Notes under the pieces: generated by a model | What the model saw: the letters and a program-made list of their open reading frames with translations, nothing else | What the model was told of the DNA's origin: nothing | Database searches by the model: none | Translations under genes and position numbers: made by a program | Part shown: positions 35,165-43,963 of the stretch, in pieces | Numbering within the stretch: position 1 is the first letter of the stretch | How the letters are laid out: the number at the start of each line of letters is the position of its first letter | Origin: SMWC01 sp045561055 | GTDB lineage: Bacteria > Pseudomonadota > Gammaproteobacteria > Steroidobacterales > Rariloculaceae | Direction: 5' to 3' | Assembly (NCBI GenBank): GCA_045561055.1 | Contig: JBJKYL010000018.1 | Coordinates: forward strand, 1-64,000 | Length of the DNA stretch: 64,000 nucleotides

Positions 35165-36475
35165 TTAGTTTCGATTACGCGTGCGCCTACCGCCAGGCTT
35201 ACCCCGCTTGTTCGGTGGATGGTTGCTATAGGCGCGCGGTTTTCGTAATCGTCTGGGCGGCATCTTGATTTCGATAAAATTTTCTGGGTCTATGGATTTT
35301 ACCGGTATCTTTCTCCCAATATAATTTTCGATATCGGGTAGCGAGATGGCATAGTCCTCGCACCCGAAGCTAATTGCGTTGCCCGATGCTCCAGCGCGCG
35401 CGGTACGACCGATACGGTGGACGTAGTCCTGGGCGTCCTGCGGAAGATCATAGTTGAAGACGTGCCCTACGTCCGGAATATGTAATCCGCGGGATGCGAC
35501 ATCTGTGCCGATCAACACGGGTAACTCGCCCGAATGGAATGCCTGTAACATCCGAAGTCGTTTACGTTGTGGCACATTGCCTGACATCGCCTCTGCGTTT
35601 ATACCGTTGTGCTGAAGGTAATTCTGGAGTCTATCGGCTTCCCTCCGCGTGTTGACGAAGACCAGTGAACGCGCAGAGTCCATCTTACGTAATAGCGTCA
35701 TTAGTAGAGGAATTTTTTGATCGTTCGAGGGAAAGTAAATACATTGCTTTACTCGATCGACGGTCATCTTATCCGGCTCAATTCTGATTAGATCCGGATC
35801 GTTCATGTGCTCGTATGCTAGCTCTAGAACCCTATACGATAGCGTAGCGGAAAACATCATGTTCAGGCGTTTAGAAGGATCCGGAAGGCGTCGAAGTACA
35901 TAACGGATGTCCCGGATGAAGCCAAGATCAAACATACGGTCGGCTTCGTCTAGCACCATCACTTCTATTTTTCGCAGAGTGAAAACTTTTTGTTTGAAGT
36001 AATCTATTAGTCGGCCTGGCGTTCCGATTAATATGTCGACCCCTTCGGCAAGTATGCGTCGTTGCTTTTCATAATCCGTACCGCCGTAAGCGAGGCCTAG
36101 TTTGAAGGGAAGATGTTTGCCTAACTGAACGGCATCGGCGTGAATTTGTACGGCGAGTTCCCGCGTTGGCGCTAGTATAAGTGCTCGAGTTTCTGGAATT
36201 TTAGCCGGTTGAGGTGTCGTCTCGATTAGCCGGGAGAAAAGAGCAACTAGAAATGCTGCGGTTTTTCCTGTTCCCGTTTGTGCCTGGCCTGCCACATCCT
36301 GGCCTCTAAGCGCGAGAGGCAGAGTCTTGCTCTGAATCGGCGTGCAACGACTGAATCCTGCATCCACAATGCCTTCGAGGAGTTTTCCGGGGAGCCGTAA
36401 TGAGCTAAATTCCAGCTCAGTGAGATGGTCTTGTGAGATTGATTGTGTCTCAACATTAGGCGTTAAAACTTGCAA
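35165..36475 (-). CDS. rhlB: DEAD-box ATP-dependent RNA helicase RhlB
   Basis: 436 residues. Ordered helicase motifs: Q motif (FSRCTPIQSKTLPLAL), I AQTGTGKT, Ia PTRELAVQI, II LDEADRMFDLGFI, III SAT, and VI YVHRIGRTARAG. The C-terminus is basic and rich in Arg/Gly/Lys (RRLRKPRAYS...RGKPGGRRTRNRN). Placement opposite trxA-rho is the E. coli arrangement and identifies it as RhlB, the degradosome helicase. Its promoter shares a 395-bp gap with trxA that holds the minisatellite. Confidence 0.92.
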   Translation of the reverse strand: MQVLTPNVETQSISQDHLTELEFSSLRLPGKLLEGIVDAGFSRCTPIQSKTLPLALRGQDVAGQAQTGTGKTAAFLVALFSRLIETTPQPAKIPETRALILAPTRELAVQIHADAVQLGKHLPFKLGLAYGGTDYEKQRRILAEGVDILIGTPGRLIDYFKQKVFTLRKIEVMVLDEADRMFDLGFIRDIRYVLRRLPDPSKRLNMMFSATLSYRVLELAYEHMNDPDLIRIEPDKMTVDRVKQCIYFPSNDQKIPLLMTLLRKMDSARSLVFVNTRREADRLQNYLQHNGINAEAMSGNVPQRKRLRMLQAFHSGELPVLIGTDVASRGLHIPDVGHVFNYDLPQDAQDYVHRIGRTARAGASGNAISFGCEDYAISLPDIENYIGRKIPVKSIDPENFIEIKMPPRRLRKPRAYSNHPPNKRGKPGGRRTRNRN

Positions 36476-36665
36476 ATTAAGTTCTCAACGGTTAAAAAGG
36501 CAAATACCTAGGCGAGAGTTCTCGCTTCCTCAGATACCCATGACATTCCTACACGTTTCATAAGGAAGCATTCAGTAGCAATATTGTGCCTGATTGGGCG
36601 CGCGGCGTCACTTTCAGTTCAATTGCTTTCGAGCCTCTCTAAGTGACTATCCCGGTAGAATAAAT

Positions 36666-36853
36666 CAGTAGACCGAAGAATAGACAGTAGACCGAAGAAT
36701 AGACAGTAGACCGAAGAATAGACAGTAGACCGAAGAATAAATCAGTAGACCGAAGAATAAATCAGTAGACCGAAGAATAGACAGTAGACCGAAGAATAGA
36801 CAGTAGACCGAAGAATAGACAGTAGACCGAAGAATAGACAGTAGACCGAAGAA
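36666..36853 (+). repeat. Ten-copy tandem repeat (minisatellite) in the rhlB/trxA gap
   Basis: Ten perfect copies of CAGTAGACCGAAGAA are separated by TAGA (seven spacers) or TAAAT (two spacers), giving periods of 19 and 20 bp over 188 bp. It ends 17 bases before the trxA GTG, so at least part lies in the 5' leader. The unit has stops in all forward frames read through, so it is not coding. The perfection of the copies argues for recent expansion; it might affect trxA-rho expression, or be a slipped-strand VNTR. Confidence 0.95.
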
Positions 36854-36870
36854 AATCGGAGGACCCGTAA

Positions 36871-37218
36871 GTGAGCGAACAGGTCATACATACAACAGAC
36901 GATACGTTTGAAGCAGACGTAGTGAATTCTGAGCGACCGGTGCTGCTAGATTTCTGGGCAGAGTGGTGCGGGCCGTGCAAGATGATCGCGCCCGTATTAA
37001 ACACAATTGCCGAAGATTACGGTGACCGTTTGCAGGTAATTAAGTTAAATATAGACGAGAATCCGGTGACTGCTCCGAAGTACAATGTGCGAAGTATTCC
37101 GACTTTACTGTTGTTCCAAAATGGTACGGTCACGGCTCAGCAAGTGGGAGCCGTGTCCAAAGCGCAACTAACAGCCTTTCTAGATGAACATATCCAGCCG
37201 GATAAGGCAGAGGGATAA
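36871..37218 (+). CDS. trxA: Thioredoxin 1
   Basis: 115-residue cytosolic thioredoxin with the active site AEWCGPCKMIAP at about residues 31-42, the cis-Pro region VRSIPTLLLFQNG and the buried Asp in FWAEW preceded by LLDF. Starts at GTG, preceded by CGGAGGA (36857-36863). It is followed after about 40 bp by rho, as in E. coli. The tandem-repeat array immediately upstream is unusual and could influence leader structure. Confidence 0.97.
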   Translation: MSEQVIHTTDDTFEADVVNSERPVLLDFWAEWCGPCKMIAPVLNTIAEDYGDRLQVIKLNIDENPVTAPKYNVRSIPTLLLFQNGTVTAQQVGAVSKAQLTAFLDEHIQPDKAEG

Positions 37219-37258
37219 GTTTTTTCAGCAACCTTGGTAAATATAGGTGAGGGGATAC

Positions 37259-38677
37259 TTGGGTAATTCAGCACGCGTTCGGTCGAAGGACGGCCACAGG
37301 CATCATCGAGATAATAAGAAGCGATCATCGCGTCGTAAGAGACCGTCTCGCGAGGAATTTCCGGACGATGAGGCGTTCGAAATAATTCCAGAGGAGGAAC
37401 TGGAGCAGACGAAGCTGGCGATGAATCTCGCCGAGCTTAAGACCCGGCCGGCGTCTGAGTTGGTCAAGGTTGCGCAATCCATGGGTCTTGAGAGTCTGGC
37501 ACGTTCGCGCAAGCAAGATATTATCTTCTCTATTCTGAAAGCACACGCCCAAAAGGGCGAGAATATTTTCGGCGAAGGCATACTAGAAATTTTGCAGGAC
37601 GGCTTCGGTTTTCTCCGTTCGCCGGACAGCTCTTATCTTGCTGGTCCGGATGATATATACGTTTCACCAAGCCAAATCCGCCGCTTCAACCTGCGAACTG
37701 GGGATACGGTATCCGGACTCATCCGCCCACCGAAGGATTCAGAACGCTACTTCGCGATGCTAAAAGTCGGTCAGATCAATCATGATTCGCCGGAGGAAGC
37801 CAAAGGTAAAGTTCTATTCGAAAACCTTACGCCCCTGTTTCCGAAAGAACGTTTGCAGCTTGAGGAGGGTAACGGGAGTACCGAGGACCTAACGGCACGG
37901 ATCATCGATATGGTTGCTCCGATCGGTAAGGGGCAGCGTGGATTGATCGTTTCGCCGCCTAAAGCCGGTAAGACGATGTTATTACAAAACGTAGCTGCAT
38001 CTGTCGTCGCGAATCATCCGGAGATCGATCTCATAGTGCTTTTGATTGATGAGCGTCCAGAAGAAGTTACGGAGATGGAACGTACGGTTCGAGGCGAAGT
38101 CGTTTCCAGTACTTTTGATGAGCCGGCAACCCGGCATGTCCAAGTTGCGGAGATGGTGATTGAGAAAGCAAAGCGCTTAACCGAGCATAAACGCGACGTT
38201 GTTATCTTGCTTGACTCGATTACCCGTTTAGCGCGAGCCTATAATACTGTAGTGCCGTCGTCGGGTAGGGTTCTAACAGGGGGCGTGGATGCAAATGCAT
38301 TACAGCGGCCGAAGCGATTCTTTGGTGCCGCGCGTAATATCGAAGAGGGCGGTAGCCTAACAATTATTGCCACGGCGCTTGTAGATACAGGTTCGAAGAT
38401 GGACGAGGTTATTTACGAGGAGTTCAAAGGTACAGGTAACCTCGAGATCCATCTCGACCGGAGGATATCAGAGAAGAGAGTTTTCCCCTCGATTAACATC
38501 AATCGTTCCGGTACGCGTAAGGAAGAATTGTTGACCGATGCTGAGGAACTGCAGAAAATCTGGGTATTGCGTAAGGTTCTTCATCCGATGGACGAGCTAG
38601 CCGCAATTGAGTTCCTTCTAAATAAACTGCAGGATACGAAGACTAATCTTCAGTTCTTCGAGGCGATGAAGCGTTAG
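37259..38677 (+). CDS. rho: Transcription termination factor Rho with basic N-terminal extension
   Basis: Hexameric RNA helicase that ends transcription. TTG 37259 is chosen because AGGTGAGGGG lies just upstream; GTG 37247 overlaps that site. The usual start NLAELK follows an extension of about 55 residues rich in Arg/Lys/His (DGHRHHRDNKKRSSRRKRPS), then acidic (EEELEQ). Primary RNA-binding DGFGFLRSP, P-loop PPKAGKTMLLQ, DERPEEVTEMER and the Q/R-loops (AYNTVVPSSGRVLTGGVD) are intact. The extension is longer than in E. coli Rho and probably disordered. Confidence 0.96.
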   Translation: MGNSARVRSKDGHRHHRDNKKRSSRRKRPSREEFPDDEAFEIIPEEELEQTKLAMNLAELKTRPASELVKVAQSMGLESLARSRKQDIIFSILKAHAQKGENIFGEGILEILQDGFGFLRSPDSSYLAGPDDIYVSPSQIRRFNLRTGDTVSGLIRPPKDSERYFAMLKVGQINHDSPEEAKGKVLFENLTPLFPKERLQLEEGNGSTEDLTARIIDMVAPIGKGQRGLIVSPPKAGKTMLLQNVAASVVANHPEIDLIVLLIDERPEEVTEMERTVRGEVVSSTFDEPATRHVQVAEMVIEKAKRLTEHKRDVVILLDSITRLARAYNTVVPSSGRVLTGGVDANALQRPKRFFGAARNIEEGGSLTIIATALVDTGSKMDEVIYEEFKGTGNLEIHLDRRISEKRVFPSININRSGTRKEELLTDAEELQKIWVLRKVLHPMDELAAIEFLLNKLQDTKTNLQFFEAMKR

Positions 38678-38694
38678 CGGTCGGTCCGGTCCAA

Positions 38695-39981
38695 TTAGGC
38701 GCGTTCGCGTGCCATTGCTCTATAACCGATATCTCTCCGGTAAAACTCGCCCCCCCAGCCGATTTTCTTGATGGCGTTATACGCTAAATCGTGCGCGACG
38801 GTTACTGTATCGCCTAGGGCAACGGTGCACAGCACGCGTCCGCCATTCGTCACCACATCGCCATCCTGAGTACCTGTTCCGGCGTGGAATACCTTTACGT
38901 TATCGCCCAGGTCTTCGTCGAGGCCTTGAATGACAGCGCCTTTCCCGTAGCTATCAGGGTAGCCTTTGCTCGCCATAACCACGCCTAATGACGCCCTCGG
39001 ATCCCAGGCAATGGTGGCCCGATCGAGAGAGCCGTTGCAGGCATGTAAACAGAGTTCTACTAGGTCTGTGCGTAATCTTGCCAGTACAGGTTGCGTTTCC
39101 GGATCTCCGAAGCGGCAGTTAAACTCAACCACTTTCGGTTGGCCTTCTGAGTTGATCATTAGGCCGGCATAAAGAAAGCCGCGATAGATGTTGTTTTCAT
39201 CTTTCATTCCATTTGCAGTTGGAATCATGATTTGTTTCATGATTCGGTCATGTACTTTCGGAGTGATCACGGGCGCTGGCGAATATGCGCCCATTCCCCC
39301 GGTGTTGGGTCCTTTGTCGCCGTCATCACGAGTCTTATGATCCTGTGAAGTTGCTAAGGGGAGAATTTCAGTTCCGTCGACGATGGCAATGAAGCTAGCT
39401 TCCTCGCCGTCTAGAAAATCCTCTATCACTATGCTACCGCCAGCATCACCATATGCGTTCTGCTCTAGCATGTATCTGATGGTAGCTTCCGCTTCTTCAT
39501 TTGTTTTGGCGATGATGACGCCTTTGCCGGCTGCAAGGCCGTCAGCCTTTATGACTATAGGAGTACCCCGTGACCCAACGTAATCCAATGCGGGAGCGAC
39601 CTTGTCAAATGATTTGTAAGCTGCGGTTGGAATCTCGTAGCGGGCTAGAAAATCTTTCGTGAACGATTTCGATCCTTCTAGTCTCGCGGCCGCAGCACGA
39701 GGCCCGAAACATTTCAGCCCTGCCGCATCAAATTGATCTACGATTCCGGCAACCAGAGGTTGTTCAGGACCAATGATCGTCAGGGCAACGGATTCGGTTT
39801 GGGCTAGTTCGACGAGAGCATTTAGATTGTTGGCATCGATGGGCACGTTGCGAGTCTTCGGTTCTGAAGCCGTCCCTGCGTTACCGGGAGCGACAAGAAT
39901 TTCTTTTACGAGAGGTGACTGACTTACTTTCCAGGTCAGAGCATGTTCCCTTCCGCCTCCGCCAACGATTAATACTTTCAT
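38695..39981 (-). CDS. purD: Phosphoribosylamine-glycine ligase
   Basis: GARS, second step of de novo purine synthesis. 428 residues with the ATP-grasp hallmarks: N-domain KVLIVGGGGREHALTWKV, PIVIKADGLAAGKGVI, EDFLDGEEAS, KDEN-near YRGFLYAG, and FNCRFGDPETQPVL. Last of the dusB-fis-purH-purD run; 27 bp after purH. It converges on rho, with 17 bp between the two. Confidence 0.97.
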   Translation of the reverse strand: MKVLIVGGGGREHALTWKVSQSPLVKEILVAPGNAGTASEPKTRNVPIDANNLNALVELAQTESVALTIIGPEQPLVAGIVDQFDAAGLKCFGPRAAAARLEGSKSFTKDFLARYEIPTAAYKSFDKVAPALDYVGSRGTPIVIKADGLAAGKGVIIAKTNEEAEATIRYMLEQNAYGDAGGSIVIEDFLDGEEASFIAIVDGTEILPLATSQDHKTRDDGDKGPNTGGMGAYSPAPVITPKVHDRIMKQIMIPTANGMKDENNIYRGFLYAGLMINSEGQPKVVEFNCRFGDPETQPVLARLRTDLVELCLHACNGSLDRATIAWDPRASLGVVMASKGYPDSYGKGAVIQGLDEDLGDNVKVFHAGTGTQDGDVVTNGGRVLCTVALGDTVTVAHDLAYNAIKKIGWGGEFYRRDIGYRAMARERA

Positions 39982-40008
39982 CGCGTTCTCATCCTCTACT
40001 AACAGGGA

Positions 40009-41571
40009 TCAATGCCGGAAGTGACGCATTCCGGTCAGAACCATTGCAATGTTGTGTTCGTCAGCGGCCCCGATGACCTCGTCGTCACGTATCGAACCGC
40101 CAGGCTGGATAACAGCGCTGATACCGTATTTAGCCGCTATGTCTAGCCCGTCCCGGAAAGGGAAGAATGCATCCGAAGCCATTACTGCGTTGCGGATATC
40201 TAGATCCTCGTCAGCAGCTTTCACGGCAGCGATGCGCGAACTATCAACGCGACTCATCTGTCCCGCACCGATTCCGAGCGTCCTACCATCGCGTGCGTAG
40301 ATGATTGCGTTTGATTTCACAAATTTCGCGACAGTCCAAGCGAAATGCAGGTCCGTAAGCTCAGATACGGAAGGCTTTCGCCTCGTCACGACTCTTAGTT
40401 CGGCGTCATTCAGATCACTCGTATCGGCATCCTGAAGAAGGAGCCCTCCTTCTATTGAACGCAGATTCGGAAACTGACTTGAAATGCTTGCTTTCTCCAA
40501 AAGATCAGCAACCTCGAGTACCCGTATATTTTTCTTCTTTTCAAAACACTGCCTTGTTTCAGCGCTGAATTCGGGTGCGATGATGACCTCAACAAACTGC
40601 TGATTGAGAATTGCAGTAGCGGTGATGTTATCCAGCGGCCGATTGAATGCGATGATGCCGCCGAACGCCGATGTGCGGTCCGTGCTATACGCAGCCTTGT
40701 ACGCGGAGAGCGGGTCTGGTGCGACGGCGATTCCACAGGGATTGGCGTGTTTTACTATGACACAGGCGCTTTCAGAGAATGCCTTGACACATTGGAGAGC
40801 CGTATCAGCATCTGCGACGTTGTTGAATGACAGGGGTTTCCCCTGTAGTTGTACAGCACTTACTATTGTGCCGGCCGTATTGCCAGAGGCGCGATAATAG
40901 GCTGCGGACTGATGGGGATTTTCACCATAGCGAAGTTTCGAGATGCGGTGCCACCCAAGAGTAAGGGACTCGGGGAATTTGTCGGTAGGATTTGCTTGCT
41001 TTCTTAGATACTGGCTGACAGTAGCATCGTATCGAGCCGTGTGTGTGAAAACGGTTACGGCTAGTTGCGCTTTCATCTCGGCGGAAGGTTCGCCTTCTCG
41101 ATAGGCATCCACGACATTGTCGTAGTCGGCTGGATTGACAACGACAGTCAGTCGTGCGTGATTCTTTGCAGCGGCTCTTAGCATAGCCGGCCCACCTATA
41201 TCTATATTCTCGATCGCGTATTCGACAGTACAGCCTGCTTTAGTGATGATTTCTTCAAATGGGTAGAGGTTGACGACGAGCAGGTCTATAGACTTGATAT
41301 TTTGTGCGGCTAGGACCGCGTCATCTGTTCCCGCTCTCGCGAGAAGCCCAGCGTGAACCATCGGGTGTAAGGTCTTAACGCGTCCGTCCATGATTTCCGG
41401 AAAGCCTGTAACGTCGGCAACATCGGTAACAGCTAGGCCGGCATCTCGAAGCGCTTTAGCCGTCCCACCGGTAGATATAAGTTCGAAGGAGAGGCCTATT
41501 AGATTGGTAGCGAGAGCTATGAGTCCTGTCTTGTCAGAGACGCTGATTAGAGCTCTACGATGTTGGCTCAT
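40009..41571 (-). CDS. purH: Bifunctional AICAR transformylase / IMP cyclohydrolase
   Basis: Last two steps to IMP. 520 residues. The N-terminal IMP cyclohydrolase domain has ALISVSDKTGLIAL, STGGTAKALRDAG and VKTLHPMVHAGLLAR; the C-terminal transformylase has LRYGENPHQSAAYY, KHANPCGIAVA and the late DAFFPFRDGLDIAAKYG. Its ATG overlaps the fis stop (41568-41571), so the two are translationally coupled. Confidence 0.97.
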   Translation of the reverse strand: MSQHRRALISVSDKTGLIALATNLIGLSFELISTGGTAKALRDAGLAVTDVADVTGFPEIMDGRVKTLHPMVHAGLLARAGTDDAVLAAQNIKSIDLLVVNLYPFEEIITKAGCTVEYAIENIDIGGPAMLRAAAKNHARLTVVVNPADYDNVVDAYREGEPSAEMKAQLAVTVFTHTARYDATVSQYLRKQANPTDKFPESLTLGWHRISKLRYGENPHQSAAYYRASGNTAGTIVSAVQLQGKPLSFNNVADADTALQCVKAFSESACVIVKHANPCGIAVAPDPLSAYKAAYSTDRTSAFGGIIAFNRPLDNITATAILNQQFVEVIIAPEFSAETRQCFEKKKNIRVLEVADLLEKASISSQFPNLRSIEGGLLLQDADTSDLNDAELRVVTRRKPSVSELTDLHFAWTVAKFVKSNAIIYARDGRTLGIGAGQMSRVDSSRIAAVKAADEDLDIRNAVMASDAFFPFRDGLDIAAKYGISAVIQPGGSIRDDEVIGAADEHNIAMVLTGMRHFRH

Positions 41572-41882
41572 CTACCTAAAAGCTTATAGTTTTTTAGCTT
41601 CTTACGCAGGGTGCCCCGATTAATCCCCAGGATCTCGGCGGCCTCGCTCTGGTTCCCCCCCACATACTCCATAATAGTCCGAAAGAGAGGTTTCTCAACC
41701 TCTGTTAGCACGAGTTGATAGAGGGCTGCCGGTTTGTGGCCATTGAGCGCGGACAGATAACTCCGCAGGGCTTCGTCGGTAAGTTCGCTAAGCGGCTTGT
41801 TTCGGACCCCCATAGCCGGGGAAGCTACGGTCGGACAGAGATTTTTCTTATGATTTTTTTTTCTGTTAGTCGTTGTCGGCAC
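41568..41882 (-). CDS. fis: Fis-family nucleoid/DNA-binding protein
   Basis: DNA-bending regulator of stable-RNA promoters. The C-terminal helix-turn-helix is clear: GGNQSEAAEILGINRGTLRKKLKNY, preceded by the dimer core (LVLTEVEKPLFRTIMEYV). The start is uncertain: GTG 41882 follows GGGAGAG and gives 104 residues, similar to other Fis proteins; ATG 41813 gives 81; GTG 41906 gives 112. Overlaps the 3' end of dusB by 17 bp with the chosen start and is coupled to purH. Order dusB-fis is typical. Confidence 0.9.
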   Translation of the reverse strand: MPTTTNRKKNHKKNLCPTVASPAMGVRNKPLSELTDEALRSYLSALNGHKPAALYQLVLTEVEKPLFRTIMEYVGGNQSEAAEILGINRGTLRKKLKNYKLLGR

Positions 41883-42891
41883 CGCGTTCTCTCCCGGAAC
41901 GCACACGGTCAGCCGAGACTGACCGTGAAATTCGAATACAAAATTCTCGTGTAAGTTCGAGTTGTTCTCGAGCAGTCTCGACTCGCACTACCTGATCGCG
42001 AAAGGAATCTTTTCTACCCTGATATTGCGCATACCAGGATAAATGTTTTCGTCCTATGCGAACCCCTGTCGATTCTCCGTAAAAAGAATAAAGACTATCA
42101 AGGTGATTTAGAATGATATCATGGACCGACGGTAATGGAAGGGTTGCATGATCTCTCTGTTTTGTTGATAGAAAATTTTTTACTTCGCTAAAGATCCACG
42201 GTCGACCGCATGCTCCCCGTCCGATCATGATGCCATCGGCACGTGTGTAGCGGAGCACTTCTCTCGCCTTCTGTGGCGAGTCTATATCTCCGTTTGCTAA
42301 AACGGGAATTTTAACCGTTGCTTTGATATCGCGAATGGTGTCGTACTCAGCTTGTCCTTTGAATCTACATTTTCGGGTTCGTCCGTGGACGGTTAGTGCA
42401 GCGATGCCGCAACTCTCTGCTATACGCGCAATTTGAATCCCGTTACGCGACGCTGGGCACCAGCCAGTCCTGATTTTCAAAGTTACTGGCACGTTCACAC
42501 GTTGAACCACATGTTCGAGGATGCTACGCACTAGATCAGGGTCCTTCAGAAGGTAAGATCCCGCCAGGCGCCGACAAATTTTTTTCGCCGGGCATCCCAT
42601 ATTGATGTCGATAATATTAGCGCCGAGGTCTTGCGCGCGCTGAGCCGCATCCGCAATCATATCTGCGTCGTAGCCCGCGATCTGAATTATGCGTGGAGTG
42701 ATGTCATCCCATGATCTTAGGCGTCTTCTAGATTTTTCGCTCGTCCATAGTTCAACGTTCGAGGTAATCATCTCGCTGGGGGTTAAATCTGCACCAAGGT
42801 TCGCACAGAGTCGCCGAAACGGTGCGTCCGCAACTCCAGCCATCGGTGCGAGCGCGATTGGCTTTGTAAATTCGAATTCGCCGATTTTCAT
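41866..42891 (-). CDS. dusB: tRNA-dihydrouridine synthase B
   Basis: 341-residue FMN enzyme reducing uridines of the tRNA D-loop. TIM-barrel start ALAPMAGVADAPFRRL, catalytic Cys in INMGCPAKKI, VTLKIRTGW, HGRTRKCRFKG and GDIDSPQKA, with MIGRGACGRPWIF at the phosphate site. Followed by fis in the standard gammaproteobacterial arrangement, and preceded by prmA after 193 bp of non-coding sequence. Confidence 0.96.
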   Translation of the reverse strand: MKIGEFEFTKPIALAPMAGVADAPFRRLCANLGADLTPSEMITSNVELWTSEKSRRRLRSWDDITPRIIQIAGYDADMIADAAQRAQDLGANIIDINMGCPAKKICRRLAGSYLLKDPDLVRSILEHVVQRVNVPVTLKIRTGWCPASRNGIQIARIAESCGIAALTVHGRTRKCRFKGQAEYDTIRDIKATVKIPVLANGDIDSPQKAREVLRYTRADGIMIGRGACGRPWIFSEVKNFLSTKQRDHATLPLPSVHDIILNHLDSLYSFYGESTGVRIGRKHLSWYAQYQGRKDSFRDQVVRVETAREQLELTREFCIRISRSVSADRVRSGRERGADND

Positions 42892-43084
42892 CTATCGCAG
42901 TGTAGAGTTACGCGGATATGCTGCTAGGAGCGCCATATCTAATTTTGTCATCCGTTTTGGTAAAAGCACGACCGTTATTCGAAGTAGCGATTGATAGCCT
43001 GTAAATAGCACAAGCGTAGTCTGAGCATTCATTCTATGGGATAGACTGTCCAGTCGCTCTTATTTGTGTTCTCTCGAGTCTCAT

Positions 43085-43957
43085 TCATATGCGTGGAGCT
43101 ACAAGGCAGGCCCAGTCTTTACGACGTTGTTGAATAAAGGGCCCGAAGTTACTAGCGTACGCTTGTTGCACCGCGTCGCTTTGCCCCGACAATATACCGC
43201 TAAGCACGATGTAACCACCCGGTACGACGAGATCGCTAAATCTTGCGGCCAGTCCCCTTAGGGGTTGGGCTAGAATATTTGCGATGATGATATCAACTTC
43301 AATAGCGGGTAATTCGTCTGGTGTGCCGAGCCATAGCTTATCCGCCATACCATTCAACTTAGCGTTTTCGCGCGTGGCTAAGATGGCCTGACGATCGATA
43401 TCGACGGCCCAAGCTGATTCCGCGCCAAGGCTTAGTGCTGTGATCGCAAGTACGCCCGAGCCGCAGCCATAGTCTAGTACCCGCGCTCCCGGTCGGACGT
43501 TACTGTCCAGCCATTCAAGGCAAAGCGATGTCGTAGGATGACTGCCAGTACCGAAAGCGAGCCCTAGGTTCAACCTCACTGCGACGCGGTTGGGATCCTT
43601 CCATTCTTCGCTCGCAGCAACTATCGCTAGATTCTTACCAATCTTCTGTGTGGCTGGATGTTTTGTCCATATCTCCTGCCATTCGGAGTCACTTAATTGT
43701 TCAATTCGAATGTTTGTGCTGTTATCGAGTGTGCTTGCGAGGATGTTGTGACCGGCAGCTGCAATTGACTTCGAACGGAACAATGCTTTGACGGTGATGT
43801 CGGGCCAGAGCGGAGCGGTTCCCGGTTCCGGTTCTACTATGTCTGTATGTGCGGCATCGCGGATTGAGAAAGCTTCCGCACCCGCTAGTTTCAGTAATGT
43901 TTCAGTTCTCGGTAAATTCTCCGCTCGCAGAGCTATTTTTAGTTGATACCAGGACAT
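43085..43957 (-). CDS. prmA: Ribosomal protein L11 methyltransferase
   Basis: 290 residues. SAM-dependent trimethylation of L11. An N-terminal substrate domain starts MSWYQLKIALRAENL, followed by the linker NLGLAFGTGSHPTTSLCLEWLD, SAM motif LDYGCGSGVLAITALSLGA and the catalytic-site IIIANILAQPL. Six bp from accC; the run accC-prmA is conserved in gammaproteobacteria. Confidence 0.95.
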   Translation of the reverse strand: MSWYQLKIALRAENLPRTETLLKLAGAEAFSIRDAAHTDIVEPEPGTAPLWPDITVKALFRSKSIAAAGHNILASTLDNSTNIRIEQLSDSEWQEIWTKHPATQKIGKNLAIVAASEEWKDPNRVAVRLNLGLAFGTGSHPTTSLCLEWLDSNVRPGARVLDYGCGSGVLAITALSLGAESAWAVDIDRQAILATRENAKLNGMADKLWLGTPDELPAIEVDIIIANILAQPLRGLAARFSDLVVPGGYIVLSGILSGQSDAVQQAYASNFGPFIQQRRKDWACLVAPRI

Positions 43958-43963
43958 AAAACG

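Noticed and set aside
36666..36853. Tandem repeats as a CRISPR array
   Set aside because: Intervening sequences are only 4-5 bp and nearly identical, so there are no unique spacers, and no cas genes are near.
36762..37004. Minus-strand ORF through the minisatellite and trxA
   Set aside because: It arises from the repeat and from antisense of trxA; it has no family resemblance.
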